53,683 nucleotides of DNA from an uncultured Shewanella sp. (GCF_947495455.1 NZ_CANLZC010000029.1:1-53683); one strand, 5' to 3'. Shown: positions 27,836 through 37,662, counted from the first letter of the stretch. Numbers and translations are program-made. Notes: generated from the letters alone by a model not told the origin.

Positions 27836-28195
27836 ATGCAATTGAATAGCAATCCATTACTGCAAGAAATGCAGGCACTGAGTGAGCAACTAAGTACCGC
27901 GACGAGAACAAATGAAATAGACCCCCCCAGTGTTCTGCCAAACATGACGCAGTCAGTGCAAAATACAGCGGGTAGCGATTTTGAGCAATTACTTACTCAA
28001 GCCATAGGAAAGGTGAATAGTTTGCAGTCCAATGGGAGTCAAATGTCCAATAAGCTGGATAGTGGGGATCCTAGTGTCACGTTAACGGATACTGTTATTG
28101 CACGAGAAAAAGCCAGTGTGGCGTTTGAAGCGACAATACAAGTGAGAAATAAGTTAGTGGATGCTTACAAAGAAATTATGAGTATGCCCGTTTGA
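27836..28195 (+). CDS. fliE: Flagellar hook-basal body protein FliE
   Basis: 119 residues, slightly longer than the usual ~105. Joins the MS ring to the rod. The C-terminal FliE domain shows DSGDPSVTLTDTVIAREKAS and FEATIQVRNKLVDAYKEIMS. Preceded by AAGGAGAG. First gene of the operon; fliF follows after 25 bases. Confidence 0.95.
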   Translation: MQLNSNPLLQEMQALSEQLSTATRTNEIDPPSVLPNMTQSVQNTAGSDFEQLLTQAIGKVNSLQSNGSQMSNKLDSGDPSVTLTDTVIAREKASVAFEATIQVRNKLVDAYKEIMSMPV

Positions 28196-28220
28196 TGGAT
28201 GTTGAGGATGAAAAGCGATT

Positions 28221-29927
28221 GTGAGTAATGATATGGTGGCGAATAATGATCCCGCTTTAAGCGCCAGCAATCAGGGGAATGAGTCGACAGTCGACAAAGC
28301 AGACTTTTTGAGTCGTCTCGGTGGCAGTGATATGTTAAGGCAAGTGACGATGATTCTAGCCTTGGCGATTTGTTTTGCCTTAGTCGTTGTCATTTTATTT
28401 TGGGCACAAGAGAGTGAATTTCGTCCATTAGGCAAAATGAACACAGAGGAAATGATCCGTGTTCTTGATGAATTAGACAAACAAAATATTGAATATCAAA
28501 TTCAAGGTGATTTAGTCAAAGTGCCAGAGGAGCAATATCAAGAGGTGAAATTGTTCTTAAGCCGTGCAGGTATCGATAATAGCAGTGAAAATGAAGACTT
28601 TTTAAATCAAGATAGTGGGTTTGGTGTCAGCCAACGTATGGAACGCGCGAGGTTGAAATACAGTCAAGAACTGAACTTAGCTCGCGCCATTGAGGCGCTC
28701 AAAAATGTCGACAAAGCCAAAGTGATATTGGCGTTACCCAAAGAAAATGTCTTTGCTCGAAATCGCGCTAAACCCAGTGCGACGGTTGTTATTAGTACGC
28801 GTAAACGCCAGCTTGGGCAAGAAGAAATCGATGCTATTGTCGATATTGTCGCTTCTGCCGTCCATGATTTGACGCCCACAAAAGTCACAGTGACCGATGC
28901 CAATGGTCGTTTACTCAATTCAGGAAGCCAAGATGGGGCATCAGCAATAGCCCGTCGAGAGCAAGAACTTGTGCAGCAAAAAGAAGCAGAATATCGACAT
29001 AAAATAGAATCCATTTTAATGCCGATTTTGGGGCCTGAAAATTTTACCTCTCAAGTCGATGTCACCATGGATTTTACTGCGGTTGAGCAAACAGCAAAGC
29101 GCTATAATCCTCAGCAATCTTCTTTGCGCAGTGAAATGATTGTTGAAAATAATACCTTAGGAAGGATGAATGGGGGGATCCCTGGAGCCTTGTCGAATCA
29201 ACCTCCCATGGACTCGCAAATTCCTGAAGAGGCGGAGCAATTTGATAATACGCTCAATCAAACGGGAACGACTCACAAAGAAGCAACCCGCAATTTTGAA
29301 CTTGATAGCACCATTAGCCACACTCGGCAACAAGTGGGCACATTAACCCGCGTGAGTGTGTCTGTCGCCATTGATTTTAAAACGGGTCAAGCTCTTGAAG
29401 ATGGCAGTGTCAACCGTGTGCCACGAACAGATGCTGAGCTTGCGAGCATTCGACGTTTACTTGAAGGCGCCATAGGTTTTAATGCTCAGCGTGGCGATAT
29501 TATTGAAGTGGTCAGTGTGCCCTTTTTAAATCAATTAATGCTAGAGCCAATTGAACAAGCTTTATGGGAGCAAGCTTGGTTTTGGCGTGGGATGAAATTA
29601 TTGCTTGGTGCCTTAGTCGTGCTAGTGCTTATTTTGGCAGTGATAAGACCTATGCTCAAACGGCTCTTGTATCCCAATGAAACGCTATTGCTTGATGAAA
29701 AAACCAAAGGGGATGAGTTGGCTGAAATTGAAGATCAATATGCAGCAGATACCTTAGGCATGTTAGAAAAGCCTAATGCGCAATACAGTTATGCCGATGA
29801 TGGTTCGATTCTCATTCCTGATCTCCATAAAGATGATGACATAATCAAAGCCATTCGTGCCATTGTGGCCAATGAACCCGAACTATCCACTCAAGTTGTG
29901 AAAAACTGGTTATTAAACGATGAGTAA
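28221..29927 (+). CDS. fliF: Flagellar MS-ring protein FliF
   Basis: 568 residues, normal length, GTG start. Two membrane segments (about 45-65 and 455-475) flank the periplasmic ring-building domains; the C-terminal tail (EPELSTQVVKNWLLND) binds FliG. Features include RMERARLKYSQELNLARAIE and KVILALPKENVFARNRAKPS. Overlaps fliG by eight bases. Confidence 0.97.
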   Translation: MSNDMVANNDPALSASNQGNESTVDKADFLSRLGGSDMLRQVTMILALAICFALVVVILFWAQESEFRPLGKMNTEEMIRVLDELDKQNIEYQIQGDLVKVPEEQYQEVKLFLSRAGIDNSSENEDFLNQDSGFGVSQRMERARLKYSQELNLARAIEALKNVDKAKVILALPKENVFARNRAKPSATVVISTRKRQLGQEEIDAIVDIVASAVHDLTPTKVTVTDANGRLLNSGSQDGASAIARREQELVQQKEAEYRHKIESILMPILGPENFTSQVDVTMDFTAVEQTAKRYNPQQSSLRSEMIVENNTLGRMNGGIPGALSNQPPMDSQIPEEAEQFDNTLNQTGTTHKEATRNFELDSTISHTRQQVGTLTRVSVSVAIDFKTGQALEDGSVNRVPRTDAELASIRRLLEGAIGFNAQRGDIIEVVSVPFLNQLMLEPIEQALWEQAWFWRGMKLLLGALVVLVLILAVIRPMLKRLLYPNETLLLDEKTKGDELAEIEDQYAADTLGMLEKPNAQYSYADDGSILIPDLHKDDDIIKAIRAIVANEPELSTQVVKNWLLNDE

Positions 29928-30960
29928 TGAAGTGACGACAGAGAGTAAAATCGGTAATGATATTAGTTTACTGACTGGTATTGAAAAAACGGCCATTTTA
30001 TTACTGAGTTTGAGTGAAGCCGATGCCGCATCGATTTTAAAGCATTTAGAGCCTAAGCAAGTTCAAAAAGTCGGTATGGCGATGGCGAGCATGGAAGATT
30101 TTGGTCAAGAAAAAGTGATTGGCGTGCACAGATTGTTTCTGGATGACATTCAAAAATACTCCTCCATTGGTTTTAATAGTGAAGAGTTTGTGCGTAAAGC
30201 ACTAACCGCAGCGCTTGGTGAAGATAAAGCGGGCAATTTGATCGATCAAATTATTATGGGCAGTGGAGCCAAAGGGCTTGACTCACTTAAATGGATGGAT
30301 GCGCGTCAAGTGGCAAACATTATTCAAAATGAGCATCCGCAAATACAAACCATAGTGTTGTCTTATCTGGATCCGGATCAAGCCGCAGAAATCTTTGCAC
30401 AATTTCCTGAAAATACTCGTTTAGATTTAATGATGCGCATAGCCAACCTTGAAGAGGTGCAGCCCGCTGCGCTGCAAGAGCTTAATGACATTATGGAGAA
30501 ACAGTTTGCTGGGCAAGGTGGTGCCCAGGCGGCCAAAATGGGAGGGTTAAAAGCGGCGGCCAATATTATGAATTACTTAGATACTGGAGTGGAAAGCCAT
30601 TTGATGAGTACCATGCGCGAAGCTGACGAGGAAATGGCGCAGCAGATCCAAGATCTGATGTTTGTTTTTGAAAATCTCAATATTGTTGATGATATGGGGA
30701 TTCAAGTTTTACTCAGAGAAGTGCAGCAAGATGTATTGTTAAAAGCATTGAAAGGGGCGGATGATCAGCTCAGAGATAAGATGCTCAATAATATGTCTAA
30801 ACGTGCAGCTGAGCTGTTGCGTGATGATTTAGAGGCCATGGGCCCAATAAGAATAAGTGAAGTCGAAGTTGCACAAAAAGAGATTTTATCTATTGCACGG
30901 CGCTTAAGTGAAAGTGGCGAGCTTATGCTGACAACTGCTGGTAATGATGAGTATTTATAA
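29920..30960 (+). CDS. fliG: Flagellar motor switch protein FliG
   Basis: 346 residues, normal. Switch and torque protein at the C ring. Features: LTGIEKTAILLLSLSEADAA, the EHPQIQTIVLSYLDPDQAAE segment, and the C-terminal torque region with VLLREVQQDVLLKALKGADD and NMSKRAAELLRDDLEAMGPI. The start overlaps fliF. The gap to fliH holds two echo copies of the fliH start. Confidence 0.97.
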   Translation: MSNEVTTESKIGNDISLLTGIEKTAILLLSLSEADAASILKHLEPKQVQKVGMAMASMEDFGQEKVIGVHRLFLDDIQKYSSIGFNSEEFVRKALTAALGEDKAGNLIDQIIMGSGAKGLDSLKWMDARQVANIIQNEHPQIQTIVLSYLDPDQAAEIFAQFPENTRLDLMMRIANLEEVQPAALQELNDIMEKQFAGQGGAQAAKMGGLKAAANIMNYLDTGVESHLMSTMREADEEMAQQIQDLMFVFENLNIVDDMGIQVLLREVQQDVLLKALKGADDQLRDKMLNNMSKRAAELLRDDLEAMGPIRISEVEVAQKEILSIARRLSESGELMLTTAGNDEYL

Positions 30961-31012
30961 TCAGCCTTAAGAGAATAATTGTGTTGTAGGGAGCGCTCTA
31001 TGAGAGGTAGTA

Positions 31013-31251
31013 ATGTCAGCTAATGATGTTTTTAATAGCGAATTTAGTCATTGGGAACTGTTGGGAGTGTAATCGAGAGAGTGCTACGTTTATGCTTTGA
31101 TGACAGATGTCCATGTTAGCTAATGATGTTTTTAAATGATGTTTTTAAATGATGTTTTTAAATGATGTTTTTAATAGCGAATTTAGTCATTGGGAACTGC
31201 TGGGAGTGTAGCCGAGAGAGTGCTATGTTTATGGTTCGATGAGAGGTAGCA
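31013..31251 (+). repeat. Two tandem echoes of the fliH 5' end
   Basis: Copy 1 starts with ATG 31013 and encodes MSANDVFNSEFSHWELLGV then a stop; copy 2 starts with ATG 31113; the real fliH starts at 31252. The repeat unit is 100 bases, and copy 2 carries a further 39 bases made of three extra 13-base units (AATGATGTTTTTA). The copies share the 5' leader ending in GAGAGGTAG or its variants. Copy 1 is a complete 19-codon ORF with a start context like that of fliH. Confidence 0.9.
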
Positions 31252-32205
31252 ATGTCGGCTAATGATGTTTTTAATAGTGAATTTAGTCATTGGGAACTTC
31301 CCGATGTAACCCTTTGCACTGATGAAGATGCGGCTGATATTTTTGGTCGTCAAGCCTCCCCAGTGTCTACAAGCGTGTCTACAAGAGCGTCAACAGATGT
31401 GGACATTGAGTCAAAGGAGCAAGAAGAAAGCATATTGCCGCCCACCTTAAGTGAAATTGAAGCCATTCAACAAGAAGCGCAGCAAGCGGGCTTTGAACAT
31501 GGTAAAGCACAAGGTTTTGGAGAAGGGTTAGAGATAGGACGATTGACTGGCCTAGAGCAAGGACATAAAGAAGGCTTTGTACAAGGTGAAGCTCAAGGTT
31601 ATGAAGAGGGTATGAAGCAGGCTCAAGCCAAAATTGCGCAGTTTGAGGCCTTATTAGCACAATTTACTCAGCCGTTGGCCATACTGGATCTTGAGATTGA
31701 ATGGCAATTAATCAGTTTAGTCAAGCAATTGGCCGAAGGGGTGATCATGCACGAACTCACCTTGACGCAAGAGCATATTCTTCATTTGCTTCGCCAAGGA
31801 CTGAATGCCTTACCCATCAAAAATGAGCAGATCACTATAAGGGTGAATCCCATCGATGGCGACGTTATTCGCCAGTTTTATCAAAACAAAGATAAAAACA
31901 AAGATAAAAACAAAGCTCAAAATAAGGAGCAAGCCAGTCAAGCCTGGCACATTGAAGACGATCCCACTGTGTCTCAAGGGGGACTTATGATGCGTTGTGA
32001 GCCCAGTGAATTGGACTTGAGTTTGGAAAAGCGTTTAAAAACAGTGTTTAGTGAATGGGAACAGGCACAAAAGGCATTAAGATTAAAAAAAGAGCAGCAT
32101 ATTCAACAAAGTGTAGCAAGGACTCATGAAATTAATGATCCTGACTTTACTGATGCTGTCTCTGCTATCGCTGCCAATTTAGATAGCACAGAGAGTGATG
32201 TGTGA
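31252..32205 (+). CDS. fliH: Flagellar assembly protein FliH
   Basis: 317 residues. Regulates the FliI ATPase at the export apparatus. N-terminal acidic part, then glycine-repeat helix GxxxG series (~75-125: AQGFGEGLEIGRLTGLEQG and on), then the C-terminal V-ATPase-E-like domain. A repetitive insertion of Asn-Lys-Asp (KNKDKNKDKNKAQNKEQ, about 215-235) comes from a 12-base tandem repeat. Start context retained from the echo copies upstream. Confidence 0.93.
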   Translation: MSANDVFNSEFSHWELPDVTLCTDEDAADIFGRQASPVSTSVSTRASTDVDIESKEQEESILPPTLSEIEAIQQEAQQAGFEHGKAQGFGEGLEIGRLTGLEQGHKEGFVQGEAQGYEEGMKQAQAKIAQFEALLAQFTQPLAILDLEIEWQLISLVKQLAEGVIMHELTLTQEHILHLLRQGLNALPIKNEQITIRVNPIDGDVIRQFYQNKDKNKDKNKAQNKEQASQAWHIEDDPTVSQGGLMMRCEPSELDLSLEKRLKTVFSEWEQAQKALRLKKEQHIQQSVARTHEINDPDFTDAVSAIAANLDSTESDV

Positions 32206-33551
32206 ATCCATTATCTTCTCGTACTCATCATTTATTAACGTCTTTAAAAAGTTATCAAGGCAAAGTGCCGACGTTTATCGCCCAAGCCAGTGGTCAACTC
32301 ATTCGTGTGGTTGGACTCACATTAGAGGCAAGAGGTTGCCGCGCGCCGATAGGCAGTTTATGCAGTATTGAAACCTTATACGGTGAGTTGATGGCTGAAG
32401 TTATAGGTTTTAATGAAGGCGTGTTGTATTTAATGCCAGTGGAAGAATTACGCGGGGTATTACCAGGGGCGCGCGTAACGCCTATTGGCGAACAAGAAAG
32501 TTTGAATGTGGGGATTGAACTATTAGGCCGTGTACTCGATGGCAGTGGTCGAGTCATTGATGATTTAGGGCCTCTGAATACTCAATATAAAGTCCCTTCA
32601 CACACAAATACCATTAATCCATTGTCACGTCGCGCAATCAGCGAGCCATTGGATGTGGGAGTGCGAGCTATTAATGCCATGTTAACCGTTGGCAAAGGAC
32701 AACGTATGGGGTTGTTTGCAGGCTCTGGAGTGGGTAAGAGTGTGCTATTGGGCATGATGACCAAAGGGGCCAATGCCGACATTATTGTGGTGGCATTAGT
32801 GGGAGAGCGTGGCCGTGAAGTGAAAGAATTTATTGAAGAAATTTTAGGTGAAAAAGGACGGTCTCGCTCTGTTGTTGTTGCAGCGCCTGCCGACACGTCT
32901 CCCTTGATGCGCCTGAGAGCTTGTGAAACGGCTACCCGCATTGCGGAGTATTTTCGCGATCAAGGTTATAGCGTATTGCTGTTAATGGACAGTTTGACCC
33001 GTTACGCTCAGGCGCAACGTGAAATGGCTTTGGCCATTGGCGAACCGCCTGCAACGAAAGGTTATCCACCTTCGGTTTTTGCAAAATTGCCTAAATTAGT
33101 TGAGCGAGCCGGTAATGGCGGAGGCCAACAAGGCGCGATTACCGCATTTTATACGGTGTTAACCGAAGGGGATGACTTGCAAGATCCCATTAGCGATGCT
33201 TCTCGTGCCATTTTAGATGGACATATCGTCTTGTCTCGAGCCTTATCCGATAGCGGTCATTATCCTGCCATTGATATTGAAGCGTCCATCAGCCGAGTGG
33301 CGCCTATGGTGGTAAGTCATGAGCATTTAGAGAGTATGCGTAAAGTGAAACAAGTGTACTCTGCTTATCAGCAAAATAAGGATTTGATCGCGATTGGAGC
33401 TTATAGCCAAGGTAGCGATCCTAGAGTGGATAATGCTATTCGCTTACAACCTGCGATGAACGCCTTTTTAAGACAAAATATGAATGATCCCATTGATTTT
33501 GCAAGCAGTGCTTTGATGCTGTCGCAAATTGCCGCGCAATGTAAAGCCTAA
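32202..33551 (+). CDS. fliI: Flagellar export ATPase FliI
   Basis: 449 residues, normal. ATPase of the flagellar type III export machine. Walker A GLFAGSGVGKSVLL near residue 170, Walker B VLLLMDSLTRYAQAQRE, and the FliI-specific GEPPATKGYPPSVFAKLPKL. Overlaps fliH by four bases. The stop lies in a 12-base tandem repeat. Confidence 0.97.
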   Translation: MNPLSSRTHHLLTSLKSYQGKVPTFIAQASGQLIRVVGLTLEARGCRAPIGSLCSIETLYGELMAEVIGFNEGVLYLMPVEELRGVLPGARVTPIGEQESLNVGIELLGRVLDGSGRVIDDLGPLNTQYKVPSHTNTINPLSRRAISEPLDVGVRAINAMLTVGKGQRMGLFAGSGVGKSVLLGMMTKGANADIIVVALVGERGREVKEFIEEILGEKGRSRSVVVAAPADTSPLMRLRACETATRIAEYFRDQGYSVLLLMDSLTRYAQAQREMALAIGEPPATKGYPPSVFAKLPKLVERAGNGGGQQGAITAFYTVLTEGDDLQDPISDASRAILDGHIVLSRALSDSGHYPAIDIEASISRVAPMVVSHEHLESMRKVKQVYSAYQQNKDLIAIGAYSQGSDPRVDNAIRLQPAMNAFLRQNMNDPIDFASSALMLSQIAAQCKA

Positions 33552-33599
33552 TGTAAAGCCTAATGTAAAGCCTAATGTAAAGCCTAATGTAAAGTCTCG
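33540..33599 (+). repeat. 12-bp tandem echo of the fliI 3' end
   Basis: TGTAAAGCCTAA, the last three codons plus stop of fliI, is repeated four times in a row, with a fifth degenerate copy. Because the unit is 12 bases, each copy repeats the stop codon in frame, so the protein is unchanged. Confidence 0.95.
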
Positions 33600-33621
33600 T
33601 AAGTTGTTTAAGGATGTATGA

Positions 33622-34062
33622 ATGAAAGCCAAGCCGTTAGAAAAAGTCTTAACATTAGCTTTTGAAGCTGAAGAGCAAGCGCGATTACAGCTTAAAAATG
33701 CTCAATATGAGTGGCAAAAACAGCAAGATCAACTCAATGCATTGCAAGAATATCGCCTTGATTACATGAAACAAATGGAAAGTCAGCAAGGCAGCACTAT
33801 TACTGCCAGCCAATATCATCAATTTCACCAGTTCGTAAAACAAATTGATGATGCCATTACCAATCAGCTCAAGGCGGTAAAGGAAACGGCAATGATGAAG
33901 CAGCACAGGCAAAGTCATTGGCAGACTTGTCAGCAAAAGCATCAAGCCGTTGGTATTTTATTAGCAAACCAGGCACGAAAAGCGCAGCAAAAAGCCAATG
34001 TGTATGAGCAAAAAATGACAGATGAGTTTGCGATGCAGCAATTTTATCGTAAAAGTCACTAA
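33622..34062 (+). CDS. fliJ: Flagellar export chaperone FliJ
   Basis: 146 residues, almost all helical coiled coil, with the FliJ pattern of many Gln, Lys and Glu residues. A general chaperone that links FliI to the export gate. Preceded by AAGGA. Followed by a 200-base gap that contains a 15-base repeated segment (GCATTAGACTTG twice) and then fliK. Confidence 0.9.
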   Translation: MKAKPLEKVLTLAFEAEEQARLQLKNAQYEWQKQQDQLNALQEYRLDYMKQMESQQGSTITASQYHQFHQFVKQIDDAITNQLKAVKETAMMKQHRQSHWQTCQQKHQAVGILLANQARKAQQKANVYEQKMTDEFAMQQFYRKSH

Positions 34063-34262
34063 CGACGATAATATGCAGTGCACAAGGAATGATAATAAGA
34101 CTTGGCATTAGACTTGCTAGCATTAGACTTGTTTAAGTGATTTTATGGGCTTTTTTGTTAGTGCTCAGTGTCAGGTAAGCCGATAATTTGACGTTTATTG
34201 CCAAATAAGTGGCTTTATGTTGCGTATTGATATTGAAGGCCGTTAATGCCTGAATTGAGGGA

Positions 34263-35798
34263 GTGATGGCAAAAATGATAAATGTGAATATAAAAGGATT
34301 AGCGCTCAAAGGGGAAAGAGGTCCAGTGGTATCCAATACCCATAAGGAGGCTGATTTTTCTTCTCGTTTATCTTCTGCAATTGGCAGTGGAGCAAGGGCT
34401 AATGTATCGGCCAATGCGAGCTCTTATGATGTCATCAGTGCTAGCGATCCCCATCAAGCGGCTAAGCGCCATGTGAGCGAAACGAACCTTAATGGGTCAT
34501 TTAAATCAATAAACAGTCAAAGCGACCTTGAAGAGAAAAATACACAGGCTGATATCGAAGAAAAGCGGATTGAAGACAAAAAAGTTGCAGGTGACAATGC
34601 TCAAGAAAACAAGACTCAAGAAAACAATAATATAGAAGAGAGCGTTAATGCAACAAGCTTCAATGAAGCAGATTTAAAAGCCCAAGCCCAAGTGAAAGTC
34701 ACGCAGCTTTTGTCTCAATTGACCTTAGCGAGTCAATTAAATGAAGATATTGACGGAAGTGCCCTTAATACAAAAGGAGCGGATGTCAGCGCTCTTGATG
34801 CCAGCACTTTTAAAGTAAGTAGTCTTGATGCAAGTCAAAGGGCAGCCTTAGAGACTCAGTCTACTGGTTTTAAATCCAATGAACATTCAATACAAAAAGC
34901 GGTGAGCTTAAATGCACAAGGTCAATGGCGCAGTGGCGAGACGCTCGATGTGGCTGAGCAAGTCAAGCAAGGCTTAGTCGATGAAAATAAGGCTTCATCA
35001 GCATCAAGCTCAGGATTAAACTCAGCACTAATTTCAAAGATGGATTCAACGATGGGCTCAACGATGGCGAGTACTGTTGCAGGAGAAAGTGCAGGCGAAA
35101 GCTCTGGTGAAAGTTCAAGTGACAATAGGAGTGGACTATTGAGTGCCGATAGTCGCTTAAAGGGTGAACTCAGTTTGTCTCAGCTAAGCCTTAACACTAG
35201 AGAGGGTAATGAGCGCTTTGTGGAGAGTACGCAGGGACAATCCCGCTCTCTTTTCAATACTGATGTACAAGGCGCATTGTCGCTGAAGACCCCGACAGAT
35301 CCGCTTCCTTCCATGCAGAATATGATTATGCGTTTTTCACCTGCTATGCAACAACAATTAGTGACTATGGTGAGCCAAGGTGTTCAGCAAGCAGAGATCA
35401 GGCTAGATCCCGCAGAGCTTGGGCAAATGATGGTGAGAATTCAAGTGCAAGGTGATACCACTCAAGTGCAATTTCAAGTCAATCAAGCCCAAACCCGTGA
35501 TCTCATCGAACAAGCATTGCCGCGCTTAAAAGATATGTTAGCAGAACAAGGAATGCAGCTCAGTGAGGGGCAAGTCTCTTATCAAGACTCCCATCAAGGC
35601 TCTTATCAAGAATCTCATCAAGAGAGTGAGAGCGATCAACAACAAAGGGGTGAGCACATATTGTCGGCACAAGATTTAGCAAAGCGCAATTCAGAAGCTT
35701 CTTTTGAGAGTGATAGTGAACTATGGACCGACGCTTTGAATAACCGAGGAGAAAATGGCGTCGACACTCTTAAACACGGAATCGATGATTACGCCTAA
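34263..35798 (+). CDS. fliK: Flagellar hook-length control protein FliK
   Basis: 511 residues. Molecular ruler that switches export specificity. Low-complexity Ser/Gly/Thr-rich middle part (ESAGESSGESSSD region), then the conserved C-terminal Flg_hook domain (~355-440: VSQGVQQAEIRLDPAELGQM and VQGDTTQVQFQVNQAQTRDL). A short internal repeat (YQDSHQGSYQESHQES) follows. Start GTG 34263 or ATG 34266 after GAGGGAG. The last 20 codons are echoed twice downstream. Confidence 0.92.
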   Translation: MMAKMINVNIKGLALKGERGPVVSNTHKEADFSSRLSSAIGSGARANVSANASSYDVISASDPHQAAKRHVSETNLNGSFKSINSQSDLEEKNTQADIEEKRIEDKKVAGDNAQENKTQENNNIEESVNATSFNEADLKAQAQVKVTQLLSQLTLASQLNEDIDGSALNTKGADVSALDASTFKVSSLDASQRAALETQSTGFKSNEHSIQKAVSLNAQGQWRSGETLDVAEQVKQGLVDENKASSASSSGLNSALISKMDSTMGSTMASTVAGESAGESSGESSSDNRSGLLSADSRLKGELSLSQLSLNTREGNERFVESTQGQSRSLFNTDVQGALSLKTPTDPLPSMQNMIMRFSPAMQQQLVTMVSQGVQQAEIRLDPAELGQMMVRIQVQGDTTQVQFQVNQAQTRDLIEQALPRLKDMLAEQGMQLSEGQVSYQDSHQGSYQESHQESESDQQQRGEHILSAQDLAKRNSEASFESDSELWTDALNNRGENGVDTLKHGIDDYA

Positions 35799-36022
35799 AG
35801 CGTTTAAGAGAGGATGCCTGTTTGGTCGAATTGAATAACCGAGGAGAAAATGGCGTCGACACTCTTAAACACGGAATCGATGATTACGCCTGAAGCGTTG
35901 AAGAGAGGATGCCTGTTTAGTCGAATTGAATAACCGAGGAGAAAATGGAGTCGACACTCTTAAACACGGAATCGATGATTATGCCTAAAGCGTTTAAGAG
36001 AGGATACCTGTTTGGTCGAATA
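35738..36022 (+). repeat. 95-bp x3 tandem echo of the fliK 3' end
   Basis: A 95-base unit starting GAATAACCGAGGAG occurs at 35738, 35833 and 35928 with few changes. It comprises the last ~20 codons of fliK, the stop and about 35 bases of trailer (GAGAGGATGCCTGTTTGGTC). The first copy is coding; the other two are 3' trailer. One copy has TGA instead of TAA for the stop. Confidence 0.95.
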
Positions 36023-36062
36023 AAAAACGGTGTCGAACATTCGTTAAGGAAGAGGGAAGAGA

Positions 36063-36602
36063 ATGGCAGAAGAGTTTTTGACCTTAGAGCAAAATGAACA
36101 AGGCAGAAAAGGGGGAGCGGCCCTGAAGGGGAATAAACATTTTTTAATGACTAAGCCCTTTATTATAGGGGCGATAGTCACAAGTCTCATTGTGGTGATG
36201 GGAGTACTGACTTGGTTGATTGTAGGTAAGCCCACTGATAGCCCAGCCTCGATAGAAGACAGTGTGATGGATAATCGCCAACAAGAGGCGTTTTATGTGG
36301 CCATGCCGAGACCATTTTTGTTTAATTTGCCAGGACAACATCGCACCGCATTAGTTGAAATTACAGTGCAGTTACAAGTCAGAGGTGAAGAGCATGATCT
36401 GTTAGTGAGAAAGCATATTCCTCTCATAGAAGATGCCTTGCTCACAACCTTTAGTCGTAGCCAGTTGCAAAGTTTAAGTACTCAGTCTGGAAAAGAAGCA
36501 ATGCGCCAGTTAGCTTTGCAACATTTGCAAAATACTTTACAGCCAGTAACCGGACAAAAAATTGTAGACAAGTTATTGTTTACTGGTTTTATTATTCAAT
36601 AA
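36063..36602 (+). CDS. fliL: Flagellar basal body-associated protein FliL
   Basis: 179 residues. One membrane helix (~33-53, IIGAIVTSLIVVMGVLTWLI) and a periplasmic stomatin-like domain (PRPFLFNLPGQHRTALVEIT onwards). Associates with the stators around the MS ring. Preceded by AAGAGGGAAGAGA. Confidence 0.93.
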   Translation: MAEEFLTLEQNEQGRKGGAALKGNKHFLMTKPFIIGAIVTSLIVVMGVLTWLIVGKPTDSPASIEDSVMDNRQQEAFYVAMPRPFLFNLPGQHRTALVEITVQLQVRGEEHDLLVRKHIPLIEDALLTTFSRSQLQSLSTQSGKEAMRQLALQHLQNTLQPVTGQKIVDKLLFTGFIIQ

Positions 36603-36639
36603 TACATGGGATCGTATTTAATATTTTATAGGCATAATT

Positions 36640-37662
36640 GTGACTGATTTATTGAGCCAAGATGAAATCGATGCCTTGTTACACGGGGTCGATGAAGAAG
36701 AAGTGGTGGCAGACGTTAACCAAGATCTGCGCGCGTATGATTTTTCTTCTCAAGATCGTATCGTTCGCGGCCGTATGCCCACCCTTGAAATTGTAAATGA
36801 GCGTTTTGCTCGCCATTTACGGATCAGCATGTTTAACATGATGCGCCGAGCGGCAGAAGTGTCGATCAATGGTGTTCAAATGCTCAAGTTTGGTGAGTAT
36901 GTTCATACGCTTTTTGTGCCGACGAGCTTAAACATGGTGCGCTTTAGCCCGTTAAAAGGAACAGGCTTAATCACTATGGAAGCGAGGTTAGTGTTTATTT
37001 TAGTCGACAACTTCTTTGGAGGGGATGGGCGGTTTCATGCCAAAATTGAAGGGCGTGAATTTACGCCTACCGAACGACGCATTGTGCAGCTTCTGCTGAA
37101 AATTATTTTTGAAGATTATAAAGAAGCATGGTCGCCAGTGATGGATGTTGAGTTTGAGTATTTAGATTCAGAAGTGAACCCCGCCATGGCAAATATTGTC
37201 AGCCCCACAGAAGTGGTGGTAGTGAGCTCTTTTCATATTGAAGTGGATGGCGGCGGAGGGGATTTTCATATCACTATGCCTTACTCGATGATTGAACCTA
37301 TCAGGGAGTTGTTAGACGCCGGTGTACAAAGTGATACCCAAGATACCGATATGCGTTGGTCTCAAGCATTAAGGGATGAGATCATGGATGTAGATGTGGC
37401 GATGAATGCCACTGTGGTTGAGCATAAGATGAGCCTGAAGCAAGTCTTTGAGCTTAATGAGGGGGATGTGATTCCCGTTGAATTACCTGAGCATGTGGTA
37501 TTAAAAGTCGAAGATTTACCGAGTTATCGCTGTAAAATGGGTCGCTCGGGGGAAAATCTAGCGTTAAAAATTTGCGAAAAAATTCCTAGACCAGAAACCG
37601 TTAAATCGGAATTACAACTGGTAACACGCCATGGACGAACGCGAGATACTCTTGATATTTAG
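36640..37662 (+). CDS. fliM: Flagellar motor switch protein FliM
   Basis: 340 residues, normal. GTG start. The N-terminal CheY-P-binding motif LLSQDEIDALLHGV is intact. Middle domain with GEYVHTLFVPTSLNMVRF and FGGDGRFHAKIEGREFTPTE; C-terminal SpoA-type domain. Sits in the C ring with FliG and FliN. Its stop codon lies within a 10-base tandem repeat. Confidence 0.97.
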   Translation: MTDLLSQDEIDALLHGVDEEEVVADVNQDLRAYDFSSQDRIVRGRMPTLEIVNERFARHLRISMFNMMRRAAEVSINGVQMLKFGEYVHTLFVPTSLNMVRFSPLKGTGLITMEARLVFILVDNFFGGDGRFHAKIEGREFTPTERRIVQLLLKIIFEDYKEAWSPVMDVEFEYLDSEVNPAMANIVSPTEVVVVSSFHIEVDGGGGDFHITMPYSMIEPIRELLDAGVQSDTQDTDMRWSQALRDEIMDVDVAMNATVVEHKMSLKQVFELNEGDVIPVELPEHVVLKVEDLPSYRCKMGRSGENLALKICEKIPRPETVKSELQLVTRHGRTRDTLDI

